DNA of 33,448 nucleotides from Bacillus timonensis (GTDB taxonomy: Bacteria > Bacillota > Bacilli > Bacillales > Bacillaceae_L): the NCBI RefSeq assembly GCF_004799755.1, contig NZ_SLUB01000051.1, positions 1 through 33,448 of the forward strand, in the 5' to 3' direction. The translations under genes and the position numbers were made by a program. The notes under the pieces were generated by a model. That model saw only the letters and a list, made by a program, of their open reading frames with translations, was not told the DNA's origin and ran no database searches. This document shows, one piece after another, positions 1-7,267 of the stretch. Numbering within the stretch: the stretch's first letter is position 1; every line of letters starts with the position of its first letter.

Positions 1-92
1 TTCGTATATTTGATGTAGTGGTCGGGAAACCAACTATATCTTATCACGAAGTGAGGCTTTTTTTTAATACCACGCTATAAGCTCTATGGAAC

Positions 93-114
93 CCCCGGCA
101 TAGCCAGGGGTTTT
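93..114 (+). terminator. Hairpin at left edge, possible terminator
   Basis: CCCC and GGGG arms plus GGC/GCC pair around an ATA loop with one mismatch, followed by TTTT. It probably ends transcription of a gene lying left of the window. Bases 1-92 hold no gene that I can support, only a T-run at about 59-65 after a weak TCAC/GTGA hairpin. Confidence 0.45.
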
Positions 115-133
115 CAAAACATACAAACAACAC

Positions 134-165
134 CCCGCAAGAATCTATTCTTGCGGGATTTCTTA
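134..165. terminator. Perfect 11-bp hairpin upstream of cstA
   Basis: CCCGCAAGAAT (134-144) pairs perfectly with ATTCTTGCGGG (147-157) around a 2-nt loop. The downstream side is only moderately T-rich, while the reverse-strand side is also T-rich, so it may act in either direction. It insulates cstA from whatever lies to the left. Confidence 0.6.
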
Positions 166-257
166 TGTCCAATTAAAAAAGTTAGTAAAAACGTAATACC
201 ATTTATTACAATTTTTATTGTCGATTTTTGAAAATATAGAACTTTTAGATAATGGTA

Positions 258-287
258 TTGACAACGCTTACAAGATAGATTTAACAT
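258..287 (+). promoter_or_regulatory. cstA promoter with overlapping cre-like site
   Basis: A consensus -35 TTGACA (258-263) is followed after 18 nt by TAACAT (282-287). The 14-mer TGACAACGCTTACA (259-272) matches the Bacillus cre consensus TGWAANCGNTNWCA at all but one position. It overlaps the -35, where bound CcpA would block RNA polymerase. Repression in rich carbon sources fits a carbon-starvation gene. No other promoter was seen in bases 1-344. Confidence 0.6.
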
Positions 288-344
288 AAAAATGTACATG
301 AAGTATTAATACCTACTACAAAAAATTGTATGGGAGGGAAAAGC

Positions 345-2090
345 TTGAGTGCAATTTGGATTGCTGTTTTTGGAACGATTGTATTTGTTTTAGGCTACCG
401 GTATTATTCAAAATTTGTTGCTGAAAAGATTTTTAGTCTTGACCCAAATTTTGTTACACCTGCTCATGAATTTAGTGATGGGGTTGATTTCGTCCCAACA
501 AAAAAACATGTTTTATGGGGGCATCATTTCACCTCCGTTGCAGGTGCAGCACCAATAGTAGGACCTGCTATTGCTGTTTATTGGGGGTGGGGACCTGCGT
601 TATTATGGGTTGTTTTAGGTACTGTATTTGCCGCAGGAGTTCATGATTTTGGTACACTTGTCCTATCGGTCAGAAACAAAGGTCAATCAGTAGGTACACT
701 TGCAGATAAATTGATCGGTAAAAAAGCAAAGATCTTGTTTTTATTTATCATCCTGATTTTAGTGTTAATGGTTAACGCAGTATTTGCCTGGGTTATTTCC
801 AATTTATTTATCAAATTTCCAGCAAGCGTCATCCCCGTATTTATCGAAATTCCCCTTGCCATTTGGATTGGATATGCAGTCTATAGAAAAAAAGGCAGTA
901 TGTTACTTCCATCCGTTGTGTCACTAATCATCATGTATGGTTCAGCTGTTATTACAAGTAAAGTGCCTGCTTTGCAAATAGATTTGGTAAGCTATTTTGG
1001 CGGAGCGGATGCGACTACTCTTTTCGGGCTTAGCGGTGTGTCAATGGCCTTCTTCGTTTGGATTATTATCCTAATGGTTTATTGCTACTTTGCTTCAACA
1101 CTGCCTGTATGGAAATTACTACAACCGAGAGATTATATTAACTCACATCAACTCGTAATTGGTTTAGCCATTATGTATTTAGGCCTAGTATTTTTAAATC
1201 CTGAAATAACAGCGCCAATGATGAATCCTGATGCGACCGATAAATCATGGTTGCCACTCATGTTTATCACAATAGCTTGTGGTGCAATCTCTGGGTTCCA
1301 TGGACTTGTTTCCTCCGGGACATCATCCAAGCAATTGGATAAAGAGACTGATGCACGCTTCGTAGGGTATTTTGGAGCGGTAGGTGAAGGATTTTTAGCT
1401 TTAATTTCGATTATTGCTTGTGTCACATTATTCGCAAATGCGGGTGACTTTAAAGCAGCTTACAGTAGTTTTGCTGCTGCGAATTCTGGTGGACTAGGAA
1501 ACTTTATTTCAGGTGGTGCTCAGCTAGCTACAGGGATTGGTATTCCAGCTGATATTGCAGCCACGATTATTGCTATTATCGTTGTTAGCTTTGCTGCAAC
1601 AACATTAGATTCTTCTGTTCGTCTAATGAGGTATATTATTGCAGAGTTAGGTGCTGAATATAAAGTTCCATCCTTACAAAAAGCTCATGTTGCCACAACA
1701 GTTGCAGTTGTAACGAGTGCAGCATTGGTACTTTTACCGAAGGGTCCTAACGGGTTTGGTTCAGGAGGATATGTATTATGGCCTCTGTTCGGTACATCTA
1801 ACCAACTTTTAGCCGCGATTAGTTTAATGTTAATCTCGGTTTGGTTAAAGCGATTAGGCCGCAATTATTTAGTTACGCTTATCCCAATGCTATTCCTACT
1901 CGTCATGACAGTATGGGCAATGGTTCAGCAGGTTATTTTTGATTGGGCAGGAGTAGGGTCAGCGGAAGGAAATTTATTATTATTCATTCTTGGAAGTATT
2001 ATATTGATTTTTGCCGTTTGGATTGTACTAACAGCCTTTAGAGAACTTAGTAAAAAAGATGCCCCGCCAAATTTTGATTCAAATTTGTAA
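345..2090 (+). CDS. cstA: Carbon starvation protein CstA family transporter
   Basis: This is a polytopic membrane protein of 581 residues, close to the short CstA form of Bacillus. The family signature HHFTSVAGAAPIVGPAIA lies near residues 60-77, followed by many hydrophobic spans up to a short charged C-terminus. Family members import peptides or pyruvate and are induced on carbon starvation; which substrate applies here cannot be read from the sequence. I chose TTG at 345 because GGGAGGG (332-338) is a good ribosome binding site six bases before it. An upstream in-frame ATG at 330 overlaps that site and is therefore unlikely. The gene stands alone, with its own promoter and cre-like site and a terminator immediately downstream, so it should be a monocistronic CcpA-controlled unit. 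Confidence 0.92.
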   Translation: MSAIWIAVFGTIVFVLGYRYYSKFVAEKIFSLDPNFVTPAHEFSDGVDFVPTKKHVLWGHHFTSVAGAAPIVGPAIAVYWGWGPALLWVVLGTVFAAGVHDFGTLVLSVRNKGQSVGTLADKLIGKKAKILFLFIILILVLMVNAVFAWVISNLFIKFPASVIPVFIEIPLAIWIGYAVYRKKGSMLLPSVVSLIIMYGSAVITSKVPALQIDLVSYFGGADATTLFGLSGVSMAFFVWIIILMVYCYFASTLPVWKLLQPRDYINSHQLVIGLAIMYLGLVFLNPEITAPMMNPDATDKSWLPLMFITIACGAISGFHGLVSSGTSSKQLDKETDARFVGYFGAVGEGFLALISIIACVTLFANAGDFKAAYSSFAAANSGGLGNFISGGAQLATGIGIPADIAATIIAIIVVSFAATTLDSSVRLMRYIIAELGAEYKVPSLQKAHVATTVAVVTSAALVLLPKGPNGFGSGGYVLWPLFGTSNQLLAAISLMLISVWLKRLGRNYLVTLIPMLFLLVMTVWAMVQQVIFDWAGVGSAEGNLLLFILGSIILIFAVWIVLTAFRELSKKDAPPNFDSNL

Positions 2091-2100
2091 ACAGTTGATG

Positions 2101-2138
2101 AAAAAGGAACCTTTCGCAAGCAGGTTTCCTTTTTCTCT
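2101..2138 (+). terminator. Terminator after cstA
   Basis: AAAGGAACC pairs with GGTTTCCTTT, with one bulged base, around a loop of about 11 nt. It is followed by a T-rich run. It lies just after the cstA stop and before the next ribosome binding site. Confidence 0.75.
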
Positions 2139-2159
2139 TTATGAAATGAAGGTGATGAT

Positions 2160-2423
2160 ATGAAAGGAATAGAAGCTTTAAAAAAAATGCTTAAGTTATA
2201 CGATGAAATTCTCTCAGTTAATCATCGATCTGAAATAGCGAGGGATTTAAGGGATGAAGATGACCTTTTTTTACTTCTATGTTTATCCGAAACTCTTGGA
2301 CTACCAAACCCTGCCTTTTATTACACATTAGAGCTTTATCCTTATATGCTTGAAAAATTTCATGAATGGCATTTACGAATGGGGATGGATAAATCTCCAC
2401 TTACTGGAATTCGTTGTTGTTAA
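2160..2423 (+). CDS. Small protein ending in Cys-Cys (cory-CC-star type)
   Basis: A soluble protein of 87 residues, mostly helical in appearance, with an acidic middle (RDLRDEDD) and an aromatic-rich second half. It ends exactly in CC before the stop. From memory this agrees with a family named cory-CC-star for its terminal Cys pair, whose genes sit beside ArsA-like ATPases; I cannot check the match here. AAGGTGATGAT precedes the ATG. The ATPase gene starts only 13 bases after this stop with no terminator between, so the two should be co-transcribed and probably work together. The terminal Cys pair could bind a metal or metalloid or carry out thiol chemistry for the ATPase. That role is inference; no function is established by the sequence. 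Confidence 0.8.
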   Translation: MKGIEALKKMLKLYDEILSVNHRSEIARDLRDEDDLFLLLCLSETLGLPNPAFYYTLELYPYMLEKFHEWHLRMGMDKSPLTGIRCC

Positions 2424-2436
2424 TGGAGGGAACAAA

Positions 2437-3384
2437 ATGATTGGAGATAAAAAAATAGTATTTGTAGGTGGAAAGGGTGGTGTAGGAAAGTCCACGAGTG
2501 CTGCAGCATTAGCGCTAATACATGCAAAGCAAGGTCTAAAAACGTTGCTTGTATCCACTGATCCTGCCCATAATGTAGGTGATATTTTTCATAAGTCATT
2601 AAAAAACCAAGAACTCGAGGTCTATCCTGGCTTGGATGCAATCGAAATCGATCCAGAATTGGAATCAAGGAAATATATTAAAACAGTTAAAGAAAACATA
2701 CAGGGTGTAGTCAGTTCACATATGCAAGATGAGGTAAATCGCCAAATCGATTCGGCCAGCTCATCTCCTGGCGCAGAAGAAGCTGCTCTATTTGATCGCA
2801 TTGTTTCTATCATCCTGGACGAAGGTAAATATTATGATACGATTATTTTTGATACGGCGCCTACCGGACACACAATTCGACTACTTACATTACCAGAGTT
2901 AATGAGTGTTTGGATAGATGGAATGCTTGAGAGAAGAAAGAAGCGAAATGAAACCTATACACAATTATTAAATGATGGAGAACCGATTGATGATCCCATT
3001 TATAAAGTGCTACAACGCCGAAAGCAGCGCTTTACAGATGTCAGGAAAATCATCTTAAACAACGAACTTACAGGATTTATTTTCATTCTTAATCCAGAAC
3101 GTCTGCCGATCATTGAAACAGCAAATTCGTTAAAATTACTTGGAATACACGATATATCGGTCAATACGCTTTTGATTAATAAAGTTTTATCCGAAAATAT
3201 TGACGGAGAATTTTTGAAAAGACGGAAGATAAATGAAGAAGAATATATCAGAACAATTGAAAAAGAATTCCCAACACAAGAAAAATTTTATATCCCGTTA
3301 TTTGAAACAGATATCAATTCAGTTGAATTATTAGTGGAATTTGCAGAACATATCAGAAAGAAAGTTGCAAACAACACACCATAA
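2437..3384 (+). CDS. ArsA/Get3-like transport ATPase, single domain
   Basis: A SIMIBI-class P-loop ATPase of 315 residues. It has the deviant Walker A GGKGGVGKST (residues 11-20) with the signature lysine, the switch I DPAHN (42-46), and the A-loop DTAPTGHTIRLLTLPE typical of ArsA/Get3. Family members couple ATP hydrolysis to arsenite efflux (ArsA) or to delivery of tail-anchored membrane proteins (Get3). This one is one ArsA half in length. It contains no Cys at all, so it lacks both the arsenite-binding cysteines of ArsA and the CxxC of Get3. No arsB, arsR or arsD lies nearby. Cysteines could be supplied by the CC-ending protein encoded directly upstream. The start at 2437 is supported by GGAGGG six bases upstream; an in-frame ATG at 2350 lies inside the preceding gene and is unlikely. 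Confidence 0.88.
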   Translation: MIGDKKIVFVGGKGGVGKSTSAAALALIHAKQGLKTLLVSTDPAHNVGDIFHKSLKNQELEVYPGLDAIEIDPELESRKYIKTVKENIQGVVSSHMQDEVNRQIDSASSSPGAEEAALFDRIVSIILDEGKYYDTIIFDTAPTGHTIRLLTLPELMSVWIDGMLERRKKRNETYTQLLNDGEPIDDPIYKVLQRRKQRFTDVRKIILNNELTGFIFILNPERLPIIETANSLKLLGIHDISVNTLLINKVLSENIDGEFLKRRKINEEEYIRTIEKEFPTQEKFYIPLFETDINSVELLVEFAEHIRKKVANNTP

Positions 3385-3391
3385 TGGTGAA

Positions 3392-3426
3392 AAAAACGAC
3401 CGCTTTATCTCGAAGCGGTCGTTTTT
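3392..3426. terminator. Bidirectional terminator
   Basis: A perfect 14-bp stem (3392-3405 with 3413-3426) has A-rich and T-rich outer arms and a 7-nt loop. It serves both the ArsA-like gene and the convergent small membrane-protein gene, whose stop lies at its right edge. Confidence 0.9.
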
Positions 3427-3625
3427 ATGCTGTTGATCGATTTTCGACAAGATCATGTTTTTCTCTTTCCGTTTCTATTGCAGACACAATATATGCAAAT
3501 CCGTTTAATACAAAAATAACGACATTTGATTGAACTCGTTCCGTTTCCCCTAAATACGTATTCATCAAGATGATGCCGGAGTATAGAACCACAAAAAATA
3601 ATGCCATTTTATTCATTACTGCCAT
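3425..3625 (-). CDS. Small membrane protein, function unknown
   Basis: A protein of 66 residues with two hydrophobic segments, roughly residues 8-24 and 34-50, and a charged C-terminal tail rich in Glu, Lys and Arg. It is probably a two-span membrane protein. On the reverse strand AAAGGAG lies about ten bases before the ATG at 3625; an internal ATG (MNKMALFF) is a possible alternative start. The reading frame ends at a strong shared terminator, which supports a real gene. I do not recognise the family, and the neighbours give no clear hint. Confidence 0.6.
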   Translation of the reverse strand: MAVMNKMALFFVVLYSGIILMNTYLGETERVQSNVVIFVLNGFAYIVSAIETEREKHDLVENRSTA

Positions 3626-3830
3626 TCGACGACAACTCCTTTGCTAGTGGGATTATTATTATTCTATTTAAGATTGGTATGTCCTATGAGCTAAAAACGG
3701 GATAAACAAAGTTAAAAATGGATATACCCTAAGTTTTCATTGTAGTTTTTAAGTTTCACATGGGTGTTCCAAACATTTAGAATACCTTTTTTAGTGTATT
3801 GAAAATTTTAGTCTCAAGTTCGGAAACTTT

Positions 3831-3859
3831 TTCACGGATCAGGATAGAATGTGTATAAT
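3831..3859 (+). promoter_or_regulatory. Candidate promoter for the small acidic protein gene
   Basis: A consensus -10 TATAAT (3854-3859) lies 17 nt after TTCACG (3831-3836), a four-of-six -35 match. It is about 40 bases upstream of the start at 3901. Nothing else is evident between 3626 and 3830. Confidence 0.5.
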
Positions 3860-3900
3860 AAGTACGGATTGTAATCAATTAGAAGGGTGGCAATGCAATA

Positions 3901-4194
3901 ATGAATATTACCGGTTATTCAGTTGAAAAGTTAAAGGATCCAACAGGAATCCTAGAAGGTGAGCGCTATGAGTTCTTTTTGGATATTGAAGTTCCAGAAG
4001 AGGATGAGTTATATTCTGAAAATGGAATTGAATTAAAAGTGATTTATGCAGTGGATCAGAAGGGTGAACGAATTGCCCAATATTATTTTTATGAAAGAGG
4101 TACTGAAAAAGTACTCGATTTTGAACTTGAGGAAGAGGAAGAACGAACCGTGAATAATTTTTGTAAAGAACATTTAGAAGATGAAAATGAGTAA
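3901..4194 (+). CDS. Small acidic protein, possibly DUF6509 family
   Basis: A strongly acidic protein of 97 residues with no signal peptide or membrane span. The first two thirds alternate beta-like stretches (YEFFLDIEV, IELKVIYAV, AQYYFYERG). The last third is an acidic tail (ELEEEEERTVNNF). The opening pattern NITGYSVEKLKDPTGILEG is one I associate, from memory and without certainty, with DUF6509 proteins of Bacilli; no function is known to me. GAAGGGTGG precedes the ATG by about ten bases. An ATG at 3893 is followed at once by a stop. The next gene, ppaC, follows after 89 bases and may have its own promoter. Confidence 0.75.
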   Translation: MNITGYSVEKLKDPTGILEGERYEFFLDIEVPEEDELYSENGIELKVIYAVDQKGERIAQYYFYERGTEKVLDFELEEEEERTVNNFCKEHLEDENE

Positions 4195-4283
4195 ATATGT
4201 CTAAAATTGTTTAATCTAATCCAATCTTTGTGTAAAATGAGAGAGTACATCATACATATTAAGCAATAAGGAGTAATGCAAAA

Positions 4284-5216
4284 ATGGAAAAAGTACTAGT
4301 TTTTGGTCACAAGAATCCAGATACTGATACAATCTGTTCAGCAATTGCATATGCAGAACTAAAAAAGAAACTAGGTTTAGATGTTGAGCCTGTACGCTTA
4401 GGTGAAGTAAACAGTGAAACTCAATACGCATTGAATTATTTTAAAGCTGAAGCACCGCGTTTAGTGGAAAATGTAGCAAATGAGGTTCAGTCTGTTATTT
4501 TAGTGGACCACAACGAACGACAACAAAGTGCAGACGGACTAGAAAATGTAAAAATCAAAGAAGTTATCGACCATCATCGTGTGGCCAACTTCGAAACAAG
4601 CGATCCATTGTATTTCCGTGTAGAGCCAGTTGGTTGTACTGCGACTATCATTAACAAACTATACAAAGAAAACAATGTTGAAATCGAAAAAGAGGTTGCT
4701 GGCTTAATGCTATCAGCGATCATCTCTGACTCACTTTTATTCAAATCACCAACTTGTACTGACGAGGATGTTCAAGCAGCACGTGAATTAGCAGAAATCG
4801 CAGGTGTAGACGCTGAAAACTATGGTCTTGAAATGTTAAAAGCTGGTGCAAATGTTAGTGATAAGACTGCAGAACAATTGGTTTCATTAGATTCAAAAGA
4901 ATTCTCAATGAATGAAAAAAAAGTTCAAATTGCTCAAGTGAATGTAGTTGACCCACAGGACGTACTTTCAAGACAAAGCGAGCTTGAAGAAGTAATGAAT
5001 CAACAAATCAAGGATAACGGACTTGATTTATTCTTACTAGTTATAACTGACATTTTGAACAATGACTCTGTTGGCCTTGCAGTAGGAGAGAAATCAACTG
5101 CAGTCGAAAAAGCATTTAATGTTTCACTCGAAAACAAAACAGCAGAATTAAAAGGTGTTGTTTCTCGTAAGAAACAGGTTGTCCCTGTACTAACAGAAGC
5201 ATTTAATAGCCTATAA
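4284..5216 (+). CDS. ppaC: Manganese-dependent inorganic pyrophosphatase (family II)
   Basis: This cytoplasmic enzyme hydrolyses pyrophosphate to phosphate and pulls biosynthetic reactions forward. The length of 310 residues is normal for family II. The DHH-superfamily metal ligands are visible at their usual positions: H9, D13 and D15 in GHKNPDTD, D75 in LVDHNE, D96-H97-H98 in the DHH motif, and D149 in IISDS. No CBS/DRTGG insert is present, so it is the plain, unregulated form. The C-terminal DHHA2 domain carries the substrate-binding [10 protein letters not shown] segment near residues 292-301. AAGGAG lies about ten bases upstream of the ATG. A strong bidirectional terminator follows. Confidence 0.95.
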   Translation: MEKVLVFGHKNPDTDTICSAIAYAELKKKLGLDVEPVRLGEVNSETQYALNYFKAEAPRLVENVANEVQSVILVDHNERQQSADGLENVKIKEVIDHHRVANFETSDPLYFRVEPVGCTATIINKLYKENNVEIEKEVAGLMLSAIISDSLLFKSPTCTDEDVQAARELAEIAGVDAENYGLEMLKAGANVSDKTAEQLVSLDSKEFSMNEKKVQIAQVNVVDPQDVLSRQSELEEVMNQQIKDNGLDLFLLVITDILNNDSVGLAVGEKSTAVEKAFNVSLENKTAELKGVVSRKKQVVPVLTEAFNSL

Positions 5217-5220
5217 TCAT

Positions 5221-5259
5221 AGTAAAGCCCCAAGAGGTTATCCCGCTTGGGGCTTTACT
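5221..5259. terminator. Bidirectional terminator between ppaC and the kinase-like gene
   Basis: A perfect 14-bp inverted repeat (5221-5234 with 5246-5259) has an 11-nt loop. It separates two convergent genes. The arms end in AGTAAAG and CTTTACT, with T-rich flanks on each side. Confidence 0.88.
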
Positions 5260-5261
5260 TA

Positions 5262-5852
5262 TTAATAATCATCAGCTATTAACTGTCGATCAAGATAAGT
5301 TTCAATCAATTCGCTAATCTGATAAGAGACTTGAGGTAGGTCATAGTTTTCGAAGACGTGCTCGCAGGAAGTTTTATAGGCCATGGTTTCATCATAATGG
5401 TTCAAATGCCTTTCAATATCTTCAACACTATCCCCACGTTCCTTTTGACGTTCATGTACCGTATCGCGGTCAGCATACACAAAAATCCGGATCGCCTTAT
5501 CTCCATACATTTGCTTCAAGAGATCGGCCCCTTCTGGGTTAAGTGTTAAGTATACCACCTTATGCTTCTTAAAGATTTTTACAATGTCAATTTCACGTAT
5601 TCCATAAAAATGTCCATCAATCTCGACACTTTCGAGAAATTCATTTTGCTGCATCATTTGTTGAAAGGTTTCTTTATTAACAAAGTGGTAATCTTCTCCG
5701 TTGTTTTCAAAAGGGCGGGGGCTTCGAGTTGTGAATGAGGGAACGGTTTGCATATCAAATGCAGTTGCAACCATTTTGCCTAATGTTTTCCTGCCAGAAC
5801 CATCTGGACCCGTATAAATAAAAATCCTCTCTTTGTCCTTTAATTTGTACAT
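5262..5852 (-). CDS. Guanylate kinase-like protein with altered P-loop
   Basis: A protein of 196 residues, close to true guanylate kinases. The GMP-binding pattern TTRSPRPFENNGEDYHFV and the downstream NEFLES segment match the guanylate-kinase fold. The nucleotide-binding loop reads GPDGSGRKT (residues 15-23) where guanylate kinases read GPSGxGKxT. The Walker A lysine is therefore replaced by Arg, with Lys one place later. It could be a weak kinase, a kinase with shifted geometry, or a non-catalytic paralogue; the housekeeping gmk is expected elsewhere in the genome. The start at 5852 follows a strong AGGAGG site on the reverse strand. An in-frame ATG ten codons upstream lies before that site and is unlikely. 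Convergent with ppaC. Confidence 0.8.
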   Translation of the reverse strand: MYKLKDKERIFIYTGPDGSGRKTLGKMVATAFDMQTVPSFTTRSPRPFENNGEDYHFVNKETFQQMMQQNEFLESVEIDGHFYGIREIDIVKIFKKHKVVYLTLNPEGADLLKQMYGDKAIRIFVYADRDTVHERQKERGDSVEDIERHLNHYDETMAYKTSCEHVFENYDLPQVSYQISELIETYLDRQLIADDY

Positions 5853-5990
5853 AGATTTCCTCCTTTTAGAAAAAATTTCCATTGTAGCATTCGTTTAAAT
5901 ACTCTGTTTTTTAATTATAGCACAAAAAACAGGTTTTAGCCTATCTGGAATGATAATTTTTTGTATATTTTAAATCTTCTCAACGATATA

Positions 5991-6105
5991 TGACATTTAT
6001 CATGTAAATCACATGACACCTATGTCTAGTGAAAATCTTTTTTCTCCTATAACATTAAAAGTGTAGAAAAACTTGTTGACATTTTGTCAGCTCAATACCT
6101 AATTA
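5991..6105 (+). promoter_or_regulatory. des promoter with candidate DesR-binding repeats
   Basis: This lies in the 307-base gene-free stretch 5853-6159. TTGACA (6076-6081) is a perfect -35, but no good -10 follows at 17-18 nt (TAATTA at best), as expected for an activator-dependent promoter. TGACA half-sites occur at 5991 and in the imperfect repeat TGACACCTATGTCT (6014-6027), and TGACATTTTGTCA (6077-6089) is a perfect palindrome over the -35. DesR of B. subtilis binds upstream of the des promoter; assigning these repeats to it is inference. Confidence 0.45.
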
Positions 6106-6159
6106 TTCTTAAAAATAAACTAAAAAATATGAAACGAGAAAAAAGAAAGGAACGATTAT

Positions 6160-7197
6160 ATGAACAAATTAGATCAGCGAAGTTTACGAAAACAAGTTGC
6201 ACCCTATGAAAAGTCAAACTTTAAGGCTAGTCTTTTTCAGCTTTTCAACACATTAGTTCCATATCTTGGATTATGGGCACTTGCCTATTATTCATTAAAC
6301 ATTTCGTATATCTTGACATTTGTAATTGGTGTGATTGCTGCAGGGTTTCTTGTTCGGATTTTTATCATTTTCCATGACTGTTGTCACCACTCATTCTTTA
6401 AAAATCGGAAGGCAAATAAGGTTATTGGTACCATCGCTGGGATCTTAACATTATTTCCATATAGTAAATGGGGACATGACCATTCCGTCCACCATGCCAC
6501 TAGCTCAAATTTAGATAAACGTGGTACGGGCGATATCTGGGTAATGACGGTTGCAGAATACATGGAAGCAACCCCTTGGAAGCGTCTTTGCTACAGAATT
6601 TACCGTAATCCATTTGTGATGTTTATTTTAGGACCAATTTTTGTGTTCTTAATTGAAAATCGTTTTAACAGAAGAAAAGCGAGAAAAAATGAACGTATCA
6701 ACACCTATATAACGAATGTAGGAATCGTAGGATTAGCGGCTATTTTATGTGTAGCAATCGGCTGGCAGTCGTTTTTAATTGTACAAGGAACCATTTTTAT
6801 GGTATCTGGAATTGCAGGTGTCTGGTTATTTTATGTTCAGCATACATTTGAAGATTCTTATTTTGAGGAAGATGAAAATTGGGAATATGTTAAGGCAGCT
6901 GTAGAAGGCAGTTCGTTTTATAAGCTTCCAAAACCATTGCAGTGGTTAACAGGGAATATTGGCTATCATCATGTGCATCACTTAAGCCCACGTGTTCCGA
7001 ATTACAAGCTTGAAGAGGTGCACAACCAAACAGCTCCACTTCAGCATGTACCAACCATTACGTTAAAAACAAGCTTAAAATCATTGAAATTCCGATTATG
7101 GGATGAAGATGAAAAAGTTTTTGTAGGCTATGGTAAAATAAAAGAAATGGTTGCAGACCAAAAGAATGTAAACAAAATTCCCAGCTTAGAAAAATAA
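6160..7197 (+). CDS. des: Membrane fatty acid desaturase (acyl-lipid Des)
   Basis: This integral membrane di-iron enzyme introduces a double bond into the acyl chains of membrane phospholipids and restores fluidity after cold shock. The 345-residue protein has all three His boxes: HDCCHH (72-77), HDHSVHH (106-112) and YHHVHH (269-274). Hydrophobic spans lie between them, near 30-70, 88-100, 150-165 and 185-220. AAAGGAACG precedes the ATG. The genes directly downstream encode DesK and DesR, the thermosensing two-component system known to switch on des in B. subtilis, so the cluster is self-contained. A terminator overlaps the stop codon and would limit readthrough into desK. Confidence 0.94.
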   Translation: MNKLDQRSLRKQVAPYEKSNFKASLFQLFNTLVPYLGLWALAYYSLNISYILTFVIGVIAAGFLVRIFIIFHDCCHHSFFKNRKANKVIGTIAGILTLFPYSKWGHDHSVHHATSSNLDKRGTGDIWVMTVAEYMEATPWKRLCYRIYRNPFVMFILGPIFVFLIENRFNRRKARKNERINTYITNVGIVGLAAILCVAIGWQSFLIVQGTIFMVSGIAGVWLFYVQHTFEDSYFEEDENWEYVKAAVEGSSFYKLPKPLQWLTGNIGYHHVHHLSPRVPNYKLEEVHNQTAPLQHVPTITLKTSLKSLKFRLWDEDEKVFVGYGKIKEMVADQKNVNKIPSLEK

Positions 7198-7208
7198 GCT
7201 GGGTTTTC
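7180..7208 (+). terminator. Terminator whose stem contains the des stop codon
   Basis: CCCAGCTTA (7180-7188) pairs perfectly with TAAGCTGGG (7195-7203) around GAAAAA, followed by TTTT. The TAA stop of des (7195-7197) is the first triplet of the right arm, so ribosomes finishing des would cover the hairpin. Confidence 0.8.
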
Positions 7209-7267
7209 CTATAGCTTAATATGATATGATACAGAAAAAAACACGAATAAAAATGAGGGTCTATCCT

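Noticed and set aside
1-120. Insertion-sequence end
   Set aside because: No inverted terminal repeat or transposase fragment can be shown from this short piece.
114-299. Open frame on the reverse strand upstream of cstA
   Set aside because: It runs through the hairpin and promoter region, has no ribosome binding site and no recognisable domain.
1148-1426. Open frame on the reverse strand inside cstA
   Set aside because: It is a shadow of a well-supported gene and has no ribosome binding site.
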